Shown here: positions 34,869-42,924 of the stretch, piece after piece
How the letters are laid out: the number at the start of each line of letters is the position of its first letter
Numbering within the stretch: the stretch's first letter is position 1
Assembly (NCBI GenBank): GCA_017746715.1
Contig: JAGHZQ010000118.1
Location: 1-64,000 of the forward strand
Source: Cyanobacteria bacterium SBLK
Lineage (GTDB): Bacteria > Cyanobacteriota > Cyanobacteriia > Cyanobacteriales > Spirulinaceae
Length of the DNA stretch: 64,000 nucleotides
Direction: 5' to 3'
Position numbers and translations under genes: made by a program
The notes under the pieces: generated by a model
Told to the model about the DNA's origin: nothing
The model's database searches: none
What the model saw: only the letters and a program-made list of their open reading frames with translations

Positions 34869-35158
34869 AATGGTTGTGCCTCTTGTAAAACTCGTTCTCG
34901 GATTAATGGACTCAACCCTTTTTCTGTAACAATATCTACTTGACAGTGTAACAAGTCTTGCAAATCCATCAACAATCCTCCCGGAAACCACGGAGAAGTT
35001 TTTGCTAAATCATAATCGATTAATAGATCGATATCGCTATTTTCAGTTTCTTCTCCTCTCGCCACTGAACCAAAAACCCGCACGTTAAATGCGCCATGTT
35101 TGGCTGCAATTTCTGCGATCGCTTCTCGTTGTTCTTGTAATTGTTGTTTAAGTTTCAT
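34865..35158 (-). CDS. mntA: MntA-like nucleotidyltransferase antitoxin
   Basis: 97 residues with the minimal nucleotidyltransferase signature GSVARGEETENSDIDLLID (GSX10DXD, residues about 31-49), needed for AMP transfer to HepT. The C-terminal part (LQDLLHCQVDIVTEKGLSP) carries the third acidic residue. Small size and 4-base overlap with hepT define the MntA/HepT toxin-antitoxin module. Confidence 0.92.
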   Translation of the reverse strand: MKLKQQLQEQREAIAEIAAKHGAFNVRVFGSVARGEETENSDIDLLIDYDLAKTSPWFPGGLLMDLQDLLHCQVDIVTEKGLSPLIRERVLQEAQPL

Positions 35159-35217
35159 TGTGGAATTGGAAAATTATTCCTTGATCAATTTTACCTTATC
35201 GTGCGATCGCTTTTCTT

Positions 35218-37893
35218 TTATTCTTCAGATGAGGGGCATTTTGGATAGGTAATATCATACTCTTCAGTGACAGGATTTTTAGTAACAGGAGCAAACTCGT
35301 AGTCCTTTTCATCAGAAGTTTTGCAGAAAACAATTGTAACTAATTGTTCGGGTGGCTTCTTGCGATCTCCAGTTTTAGGATCGAAGTCAATTTTTCCAGT
35401 TACACCTGTCACCTTAAAATCAGGATCGGCTAATTGATCTCGTAAAAGACTGCGTAATTTTTTGATATCGTCTTCTTTAGGATGATTCTGAGAAATTTGC
35501 TCTAAAGCCTTGACTAAAACAAGAGCCGCATCATAGGTTGTTGCCATGCGCCAAGAATGAGATTTCGTTCCCCAGAGATCGATCGCTTTATCACAAAAGT
35601 CTTTTTCGAGTTGTGTTTGACAACTTTTCAAGGAATGCCAATGGGGACTCATTATAACTCCTTTTTCAACATCTTTAGAATCAACTTTTGTTAACGTAGA
35701 CGTAGCATACAGGCTTTCCGATAGCCCGAGAATAAAATATCCCTCATTGTTTCGGATAATGTCATAGGCTTTATCAATGCTGTTGACATCAGGAATTAAT
35801 ATGATTGACTCTGCTTTTTTGCCTTTTGCTTGTTTGAGAGATTTGTCTATATCAAAATTTGCTTTGTTTAGTTTGAACTCTTCTACAATCCGACCATTCT
35901 TCTCTTTAAAGCTAGTTTCAAAAGCCTTTTTAAAACTTTCACTAAAAGTAGAGTTTGGACTATAAAAAATTGCTACCCTTGACAATTTTTTATGCTCTGA
36001 CAGGTACTCAGCAAGAGGTATTACTGCATCGCGATCGGGTGCTGGAATGCGAAAGAAAAAGCATTTTTTTTGTTTTTTACAAGACTCTGAAAGTGTGTCA
36101 GCCGTGCTTGTTGAAGCAATGAGCGGAAATTTATTTTTTTGATAAATGGGTAATGCAATTGCCACATTTCCACTACTCCGATGACCGATCGCCGCAATTA
36201 CTTCGTCATCTCCCACGAGAGCTAGTGCTCGCTCTTCGATTGCCTCTCTATTGGCTAAATCGTCATTGTTTGAATCATCATTAACAATAAGGACTTTAAG
36301 TGCTTTCTTGTAATTGTTACTTTTTACTTCAGTATAGATCCGATTTTGAGCTTGAGCAATACCTCGTAGGATTGCTTTATTTGTCTCCTTCACTTCATCG
36401 GGGATATGGTTTGCAGGAACGACGATGGCAACTGTATAATGTTCTAAATCTCCAGCTAATATTCGGCTGTTATTCAAATAAATTAAGGTTTCTGGATCTA
36501 GATATTTCTTTTCCTCTGGGTCTTTATTTTTCTCTTTGTCCCAAGCCCGCTGAAAAGCATCTTGTGCCTTTTCATAATCGTGCAAATTAAAGTGATCGAA
36601 TCCTTCTTGTTTCTCGGTTGAAATATTCTTATTAAATATAGATTCTTCTCCATAGCTGTAAGAATTATCTAGGGCTGAAAAATCAATATCTTCTGTTAGA
36701 GGTTCTGGAGGTTTTGGAACGAGGAGTTGAACTCCCCACACACCGATCGCAAGACTGCATAACCCACCCGCAATTAAACTCGGTATGCGCCAATTTATGG
36801 TAAGTTCGCGAGGCATAAGATTTTGCAGTGCGGCTAAGGCTTCAGCAGCCGACTGATAGCGATCGCTCGGATTAAAACGCACCATTTTGTTGAGAAATTC
36901 TGCAAAATCCGAGCTAATATCAATACTCCATCGTCCCCAGATAACCTCTTGTGTTTGTGAATCCGAGGATAGCTTTTCGGGTTCTAAACCCGTAAGAGCT
37001 TGGATGCCAATCATTCCTACTGAATAAAGATCGCTACTGAGTTGCAAATTACCTGCTTTTTGTTCTGGAGCAATATAGCTCAGTGAGCGATCGAGAGTCG
37101 AATTATCTTCTGAAGGATTGGTAAGTTCAACAATCGTTCGAACCACAGCAAAATCGGTTAAAACTATTTTACCATCTTGTTCGCGACGAATTAAACTCGA
37201 AGGCTTTAAATTCCCATGAATCATATCTTCTTGATGAACAAGAACGAGAATCTTTAAAATTTCCAGCAATATTTTTTTAGTATTTAATTCCGTGAGTTGG
37301 TTTTCTGATTTTAATTCCTGTTCGATGGACTCTCCCGCAATAAATTCTAAAATCAGGTAAAGTTTCTTTTTTTCTAAAAAACGTCCAAAAACTGTAGGAA
37401 TTTGCAGATGAGAACCCAACTTGAACAGTTTTTGAGTCTCTTGATTGAATTTATTCTCTAGCTCTTGTAACTGAGAAGGAATATCTGTTAATGGATTGAC
37501 TTCTAGAATAACTCGCCAAGGTACATCTGGAAGATTTAGATCGATCGCTTGATAAGTTTTGAGGCGATTTCCTTGTCCTAATTCTTTCTCAATTTGATAA
37601 TGTCCGCAGATAATGGGTTTCGAAGGATTGATTTGTTTCAGTTTCTTAGAAAATGTAATTTCTGCATATCCTTCAATTAAAAATTTAAGTTGAGCGGGTT
37701 CTCGATCGGCAGGAAAAGTTAACTCAGAATTCAAAATAAGTTGACAAAGTTTTTTAGTTAACTCTTTATCTCCTTTTGTCCATCGCAAAATCTGTTGGAT
37801 CACTCGTTGAGGATTGTCAGCTTTAGTTTTAACTGCCACACTAAACTTTTTGAGAATTTCAGAAATTTCTCGTTTTTCAGAGGGATAACTCAT
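35218..37893 (-). CDS. Membrane pseudokinase fused to periplasmic type I ligand-binding domain
   Basis: 891 residues. Residues 1-85: a small domain with VIQQILRWTKGDKELTKKLC, resembling the winged-helix of the neighbouring AAA proteins (ILKWTSGQPFLTQKIC). Residues 99-360: Ser/Thr kinase fold, but with VAIK replaced by RVILEV, HRDLKPxN by HGNLKPSS (226-232) and DFG by DFA (247-249), so it should be catalytically dead. One membrane helix (about 368-390, IPSLIAGGLCSLAIGVW). An Asp/Glu/Lys-rich linker. Residues 484-880: branched-chain amino acid receptor-like periplasmic binding domain (YTVAIVVPANHIP, KVLIVNDDSNND, VAIFYSPNSTFSESFKKAF). Last gene of a four-gene operon, 14 bases after the AAA gene. 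It is likely to pass an outside ligand signal to cytoplasmic partners. Confidence 0.88.
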   Translation of the reverse strand: MSYPSEKREISEILKKFSVAVKTKADNPQRVIQQILRWTKGDKELTKKLCQLILNSELTFPADREPAQLKFLIEGYAEITFSKKLKQINPSKPIICGHYQIEKELGQGNRLKTYQAIDLNLPDVPWRVILEVNPLTDIPSQLQELENKFNQETQKLFKLGSHLQIPTVFGRFLEKKKLYLILEFIAGESIEQELKSENQLTELNTKKILLEILKILVLVHQEDMIHGNLKPSSLIRREQDGKIVLTDFAVVRTIVELTNPSEDNSTLDRSLSYIAPEQKAGNLQLSSDLYSVGMIGIQALTGLEPEKLSSDSQTQEVIWGRWSIDISSDFAEFLNKMVRFNPSDRYQSAAEALAALQNLMPRELTINWRIPSLIAGGLCSLAIGVWGVQLLVPKPPEPLTEDIDFSALDNSYSYGEESIFNKNISTEKQEGFDHFNLHDYEKAQDAFQRAWDKEKNKDPEEKKYLDPETLIYLNNSRILAGDLEHYTVAIVVPANHIPDEVKETNKAILRGIAQAQNRIYTEVKSNNYKKALKVLIVNDDSNNDDLANREAIEERALALVGDDEVIAAIGHRSSGNVAIALPIYQKNKFPLIASTSTADTLSESCKKQKKCFFFRIPAPDRDAVIPLAEYLSEHKKLSRVAIFYSPNSTFSESFKKAFETSFKEKNGRIVEEFKLNKANFDIDKSLKQAKGKKAESIILIPDVNSIDKAYDIIRNNEGYFILGLSESLYATSTLTKVDSKDVEKGVIMSPHWHSLKSCQTQLEKDFCDKAIDLWGTKSHSWRMATTYDAALVLVKALEQISQNHPKEDDIKKLRSLLRDQLADPDFKVTGVTGKIDFDPKTGDRKKPPEQLVTIVFCKTSDEKDYEFAPVTKNPVTEEYDITYPKCPSSEE

Positions 37894-37907
37894 AGAAAGA
37901 TAGCTCC

Positions 37908-39818
37908 TTAACTATTAAAAATTTGACTATCAATTAAAAAATCATTTTCGCGATCGTCTAGCTCTTTTCCATCCGACCACTGTAACGCATCTTCTAATTC
38001 TTGCGAATTTAAAAGATATTTCGGATCGCGCTCGTAATTTAACCAAGCTGCAAATTTACGAGCATGAGGTCTGGGATCGAGAGTCAACATTTCATCGATC
38101 CATTGCAAATCAAAAATTGTTTCATAAATTTTATTGGCTATAGTCAGTTTTTTTGCTTTTTTTGCGATCAAATTGATCTCGATCAACTCTTGATATTCTG
38201 AAAAATTATGATTGGAAACTTCTCCATCAATTAATATTTTTTCATAACTGCATAAAAGCCAAAACGATTCAATATTTGGATTTTTTATCATGCGATTATT
38301 TACAATTTCTAGATGTTTTCTTAGTTCTTCATCTTTACACTCATCAATGACATTTTGTTTGACTAAGTTATTCACCCAGTCTATTTCATCATCCTCATCT
38401 GGAATTTTTGCATCTAACGCTTCAGATGCAAGTTGTAAAATGCAATCGTCAAAAAATTCTAGTCCCTCTGTCCATGTATGAATTTCTGCGATCGCTATCC
38501 CATAATTTTTCAGATTCCTCAGAAAAATTTTGCTTTTGCTATCAAACATCTCACTTTCATGTAAAAAATCATTATCTTCCTGACTTAAAAAACGAGTCTT
38601 TCCAAATTTCCATTGCTTCGTATACTTTAATTTTTCTCCATACAAAAGTTTAGTTCTATCTTGGCGATTAGAAGTCAGCCAATCTTTAATCGCTTGTGCA
38701 TAAGGACGCTGTTTTGCTAATTCTCTCTCAACCCATTCCAAATCAAAAACCCGTTTGTAAATTTCATTGTAAGTCTCTAAACATCCATCTCTTTTTACCA
38801 CTATTCCTGCTAAACGCAAGGCAATTTGCTCCGAGCTTTCATCCGTTTCTACCTTATACTCTGATAAAATGCGTTTGTATAAACCTAATAAACGTCCGGA
38901 ATATTGTTCGTCACATACAATGCGATCGCGAATTGTTTTTAAATGCTCGGGTTCATCCTGATATTCCCAATTTTTTATAATTTGCGATCGCACTAGATCC
39001 TCGATTTCTCTAGCCGTATCTTCTTCAGCGATCCATTGACTCCGACGAAAGACGAGATCGCAAATTTTTTGTGTTAGAAAAGGTTGTCCTGATGTCCATT
39101 TTAAAATTTCTTTGAGCACTATAGATGGACTCTCAACTCTTCCTTCGAGTCCTTTCATTAATGGATTCACTTCATTCAACTGAAAACCATGTAAATCAAT
39201 GGCTTGTCCGATATTGAAGGGTGTGCGCTTTCGATCTTGAATTAAATCGGAGGGTGTTGCAACGCCTAAGAGTGCAAATGTTAATCGTCGATAATTTATA
39301 TTTTCTACACGATTATTATAACAAGCACGAATAAATGCAAAAAAATCATCTTTAAAATCAATTTTAAGAATGCTATCAATTTCATCAATAAAAATAACAA
39401 TTTTTTGCTGAATTTCTACTAAAAGGACTTCTTCAATAAACTCGTCTAAGCGATCTACAGGCGAACTTTGACGTTCATTCCACCAGCTTTGGATCTCTGG
39501 GGTTGTTTTTAAGCGCAAACTCCTTGTTAGTCTGCGAAGAAAGCTCAAATACCATTCAGTAGGGGAGACCTCATGAGAACCAATTAATGTGATATCTACT
39601 ACAGCACAAGCGATATTTTCATCTTGTAATCTTTTCGTGGTTCTTACTCGCAGACTGGATTTCCCTGTTTGCCGAGAATTGAGAACATAACAAAATTTTC
39701 CCGTTATCAGTGCTTGATAGAAATCTTTATCTGCTTGTCGTTCTGTGTAAGTCGGAGAATTTGCCTCTAAACTTCCACCAACTTTATATTTATAAGATGA
39801 AGGTTCTAGTACATTCAT
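37908..39818 (-). CDS. AAA-like (AAA_35/STAND-type) ATPase with duplicated C-terminal module
   Basis: 636 residues. The NTPase domain (about 10-330) has Walker A LNSRQTGKSSL (Lys53), Walker B VIFIDEIDSI (Asp145, Glu146) and a winged-helix segment ILKWTSGQPFLTQKICDLV (about 230-250). The C-terminal half contains a module twice: IYKRVFDLEWVERELAKQRPY followed by LLYGEKLKYTKQW...FL (about 355-435), and IYETIFDLQWIDEMLTLDPRP followed by LLNSQELEDALQW...FL (about 580-634). These segments usually link AAA domains to effectors in cyanobacterial signalling proteins. No effector is attached here, so it likely acts through its partners. 6 bases from the upstream gene and 14 from the downstream one. Confidence 0.88.
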   Translation of the reverse strand: MNVLEPSSYKYKVGGSLEANSPTYTERQADKDFYQALITGKFCYVLNSRQTGKSSLRVRTTKRLQDENIACAVVDITLIGSHEVSPTEWYLSFLRRLTRSLRLKTTPEIQSWWNERQSSPVDRLDEFIEEVLLVEIQQKIVIFIDEIDSILKIDFKDDFFAFIRACYNNRVENINYRRLTFALLGVATPSDLIQDRKRTPFNIGQAIDLHGFQLNEVNPLMKGLEGRVESPSIVLKEILKWTSGQPFLTQKICDLVFRRSQWIAEEDTAREIEDLVRSQIIKNWEYQDEPEHLKTIRDRIVCDEQYSGRLLGLYKRILSEYKVETDESSEQIALRLAGIVVKRDGCLETYNEIYKRVFDLEWVERELAKQRPYAQAIKDWLTSNRQDRTKLLYGEKLKYTKQWKFGKTRFLSQEDNDFLHESEMFDSKSKIFLRNLKNYGIAIAEIHTWTEGLEFFDDCILQLASEALDAKIPDEDDEIDWVNNLVKQNVIDECKDEELRKHLEIVNNRMIKNPNIESFWLLCSYEKILIDGEVSNHNFSEYQELIEINLIAKKAKKLTIANKIYETIFDLQWIDEMLTLDPRPHARKFAAWLNYERDPKYLLNSQELEDALQWSDGKELDDRENDFLIDSQIFNS

Positions 39819-39824
39819 TTATAT

Positions 39825-41978
39825 TCAACCTCCTAAACGATCGTGGAAATAAAGTCGATATAGATCGCACCGTAGCTTTGCTTTGTTACCTTGTAATTTT
39901 ATTAATCCCATACTATCTAGTTGAAAATTTATTTCGGCATTTTCATGGAATTCTACAAATGTATTACTTTGCAGGATTTTATGAAATGCTTTATACATAT
40001 CTGGATGTTTTTGTAAAACTAGCAAATTTCTTCGTAGATGATCGCTGTAAATTCCAGTTATTTTTTGTGATTGTCTCTGTAAATCCTCTACTGTTATATC
40101 TTGTCGTCGTAAATGATAAAGAGCTTTCTGTATTAAGTATGGATGTCCTCCTAGCAATTCAATTAATGGTTCAATTTTATATTGTAACTTATCTAATCCA
40201 TAACACCGTACTAAATTTTGAATTTGAGGCTTGTTAAATTCCACTAATTCAACCCTTATACCAACATTAAATGGAGATTGATCGATATTCAGTGGAGCAT
40301 AAATTTCGGTCGAATGAACAATGACTAAACGTAACTTTTGCCAACGTGAGCTACTTGCATCTCCATATCGAGCAGCTTCATACCAATAACGTAGCAACGC
40401 AAAAAAATCATCAACGATTCGAGTGCGCTTAAATACTCGATCGACTTCATCTAATCCCAAAACAATAGGTGTAAGGCTCTCTTCTAATAGGCATTCTTCT
40501 AAATAGTAACTGCATTTTTCTTTACTCGTTCCACTACTCCAATATTCCTCTAATCGATCCAATTTGTTTAGTTTCCGTCCCACCTGTTTACACAACCAGT
40601 ACAAAAAATCTTCTAAGCTCTCTAAAGTTTGGCTCTCTGCCAGTTGCAAACTTATTGGTATTGCTTGATATCCTTGCTCTCTAGCGTAGTTTAGAATTCT
40701 TGCCATCAGCGAGGTTTTACCCATTTGTCGAGGAGCTTTGATCCGAATTAATGCTCCGGGTTGCAATATTTCTTCATAACAATCTTGTTCAATAGGCTGT
40801 CTTTCAATATATAATTTCGAGGCTAAAGGAATTGCTCCTGTAGGTTGACGTAATTCAGGTTCTGCAATGGGAAGAGGATGTGTATCAGGGGTTTCTATGA
40901 TGGGGGTTTCTATTGTTTCCTCTGTCGTTAGTTGTGCCATCTTTTTATCAGAGAGTAACACCAATATTTCCTGTAAAATCTTTGGAGTATCTTCCTCTGA
41001 ATCCAACACTCGTCGCTGAATTCGACTCAAGTAACTCCGAAGATCGTAATTTAAGGAAACATCAGAAGAAAATTGAACAAAAATTGGCAATATAATGGGT
41101 TTGGAATGTTGATTCTGCAATTCCTTAGCTCGTCGGACTTCTTCTGTTACTGTTTCACTTAATGCAGCTTGAGAAGATAGCAATAGAACAAAGTAATCGC
41201 ATTTTTCTAATTCTTGGTCAATACGTTTTGCCCAGTCCTCTCCCAAGTGAATGTTGACTCCCGCCATAAAAGACTGATGACCAGCTTTGTTGAATTCTTC
41301 GTAAAAAGTCTGAGCAAGGCTAATATCTGGCTCTTTACTACAATAACTAATGAAAATTCGCTGACATTCTGATATGGCTGTCGGGAAAATAGGAATATGA
41401 AGATTAAGAAATTGTTCTAGAATCGGCCATCTTTCTTGTATTGTGGCTAAAGGAATCGCTAATGCACCCTCTTGACGATCGCTCGCAGCGATCGCGCCAA
41501 CAACCACTCCTCTTTCTGCATCAAAAACAGGAGAGCCACTATAACCTCCTTGTACCATCTGAGCATCTGCTTCGATTCGCAGCCGCAGCATGGGACGATC
41601 GCCAAAGTCTGCATGAATATTTTGATCGGTGATCTGACCTTCAATAGAAGCACCTTTAGGAAAATCATCCCGTCCATAGCCAATACTTAAAAACCGAGTC
41701 ATCGGCTCAAAGGTTAGGGATAGGGGAACGCATTCCCCTTGATAATCTGGAACTTGAAGAATGGTAAAATCATCGCGATCGCTCTCTCCCGAATAAACCA
41801 AACGTACGGGTTGACCATTAACCCGCACTTTATCCCATCCCCCTGCTTCCTCAACAACATGAGCGCAGGTTAACAGATAACCGTTTGAGGAAATAAAAAA
41901 CCCAGTGCCATAAATGGACTCTTCTGAGTTTTTAATCGCAACTGTACATTGTCTGACTTTTTCCCAATTCATTGGCAC
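39825..41978 (-). CDS. Trypsin-like protease - TIR - AAA-like triple fusion
   Basis: 717 residues from GTG 41978 (an ATG two codons later is also possible). Residues 5-190: chymotrypsin-fold protease with His40 (LLTCAHVV), Asp69/70 (SDRDDFTIL) and Ser147 (GGYSGSPV), triad complete. Residues 206-345: TIR domain (RIFISYCSKEPD, SSQAALSETVTEEVRRA, with the Glu at the NADase position). Residues 385-717: AAA_35-type NTPase with Walker A APRQMGKTSL (Lys421) and Walker B IVLGLDEVDRVF (Asp510). This order is known from Aravind-type conflict systems where trypsin-like, TIR and STAND modules co-occur. It starts 3 bases after a TRYPCO1-like gene. It probably degrades NAD or protein targets once the NTPase assembles. 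Confidence 0.92.
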   Translation of the reverse strand: MPMNWEKVRQCTVAIKNSEESIYGTGFFISSNGYLLTCAHVVEEAGGWDKVRVNGQPVRLVYSGESDRDDFTILQVPDYQGECVPLSLTFEPMTRFLSIGYGRDDFPKGASIEGQITDQNIHADFGDRPMLRLRIEADAQMVQGGYSGSPVFDAERGVVVGAIAASDRQEGALAIPLATIQERWPILEQFLNLHIPIFPTAISECQRIFISYCSKEPDISLAQTFYEEFNKAGHQSFMAGVNIHLGEDWAKRIDQELEKCDYFVLLLSSQAALSETVTEEVRRAKELQNQHSKPIILPIFVQFSSDVSLNYDLRSYLSRIQRRVLDSEEDTPKILQEILVLLSDKKMAQLTTEETIETPIIETPDTHPLPIAEPELRQPTGAIPLASKLYIERQPIEQDCYEEILQPGALIRIKAPRQMGKTSLMARILNYAREQGYQAIPISLQLAESQTLESLEDFLYWLCKQVGRKLNKLDRLEEYWSSGTSKEKCSYYLEECLLEESLTPIVLGLDEVDRVFKRTRIVDDFFALLRYWYEAARYGDASSSRWQKLRLVIVHSTEIYAPLNIDQSPFNVGIRVELVEFNKPQIQNLVRCYGLDKLQYKIEPLIELLGGHPYLIQKALYHLRRQDITVEDLQRQSQKITGIYSDHLRRNLLVLQKHPDMYKAFHKILQSNTFVEFHENAEINFQLDSMGLIKLQGNKAKLRCDLYRLYFHDRLGG

Positions 41979-41981
41979 TCA

Positions 41982-42326
41982 CTAGCGATCGCTCGATTTA
42001 TCCAAATCCCATGTTATCTTAACCTTAAGAGATGCTGTCCCTGATGTTTCCACCAAGTAGAGATTACCCTTCGCAGTGAAGTTAATCCCAAATTCAACTT
42101 CAGCCTTGGTTGCTTGACTATCTTGATAGAGTGTTTGAAAGGCTTCGGTGAGAGGACGACAACTCCGTAAAATTAGATCCTTGACCGCATCAAAACTTTG
42201 CTCCATTTTTTCGATAACTTGCTCTCCAGACTTAGCCACTCGCTTGATGCTCTCATCGGGAACGTCTACAGCCACGACGATCGCTCCCCCCTCATCCGTA
42301 TTCAATTCTAGTAGTTTGCGTGCCAT
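41982..42326 (-). CDS. TRYPCO1-like (CU044_2847 family) small protein
   Basis: 114 residues. VEFGINFTAKGNLYLVETSG followed by ASLKVKITWDL matches the C-terminal half of the trypsin-co-occurring domain 1 (TRYPCO1) family, and the N-terminal GGAIVVAVDVPDES fits its first strands. These small proteins are found almost only beside trypsin-like proteases in bacterial conflict systems and may be their substrates or regulators. It is the first gene of the operon, 3 bases before the protease gene, in line with that role. The upstream 200 bases to the DUF433 gene should contain the promoter. Confidence 0.82.
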   Translation of the reverse strand: MARKLLELNTDEGGAIVVAVDVPDESIKRVAKSGEQVIEKMEQSFDAVKDLILRSCRPLTEAFQTLYQDSQATKAEVEFGINFTAKGNLYLVETSGTASLKVKITWDLDKSSDR

Positions 42327-42528
42327 CTGTTTGTTCCTCTAACGGTGATGGCTACTATTTTCTACCCATTGAGAGTATTTCTGGATATTATTTAACAATT
42401 TGTTTGCCAGAATCCTCCGACTTGACATTCTTCGCAACTGTGGATTCTCACTCTTTCTACAAGCGATCGCGATCGCTCCATTATTTTATTGCGATTGCGT
42501 CACAAATATTGAAAGCGAATGCGATCGC

Positions 42529-42843
42529 TCATCCTCCAAGTCCCCGTAACTTTTCTTCCAACGGAGAAACATTTTTTTCGCGAAACGCTTCGGCAAAAAC
42601 CTCATTTTCAGCCTGACGGCGATCGATTTCTTCTCGATTTTCGTAATAGTACGCCATTGCTGCATGAACTGAAGCTAAAGAAAGAGCGTATTTCCCAGCA
42701 ATTTCTTCTAATGATTGTCCCATTTGCAAATACATTGTCGCCACATTTGCGACAGTAATGCGACTGCCTGCAATATGAGGTTTACCAAAACACATATCGG
42801 AGGCGATCTCGATATATTCTAAAGGAATTGAAAGTGTTGACAT
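42529..42843 (-). CDS. DUF433 family antitoxin-like protein, solitary
   Basis: 104 residues with the typical DUF433 start (YIEIASDMCFGKPHIAGSRI) and TVANVATMYLQMGQSLEEIAGKYALSLASV, a winged helix-turn-helix. The C-terminal AENEVFAEAFREKNVSPLEE is extended. Unlike the gene at 31672 there is no DUF5615 partner next to it, so it is an orphan antitoxin or a regulator. It ends about 200 bases upstream of the TRYPCO operon on the same strand. Confidence 0.85.
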   Translation of the reverse strand: MSTLSIPLEYIEIASDMCFGKPHIAGSRITVANVATMYLQMGQSLEEIAGKYALSLASVHAAMAYYYENREEIDRRQAENEVFAEAFREKNVSPLEEKLRGLGG

Positions 42844-42924
42844 TTTTCGATAACAAAAAGAATTACCCGATCGCTTCTCAAGTAAAGAATAACGAGTTAT
42901 TACCCATTACTCTTTACCCATGAC

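Noticed and set aside
37908..41978. Missing transposase or integrase that would make the island a mobile element
   Set aside because: No integrase, transposase, tRNA attachment site or end repeats were found around it, so mobility is not claimed.
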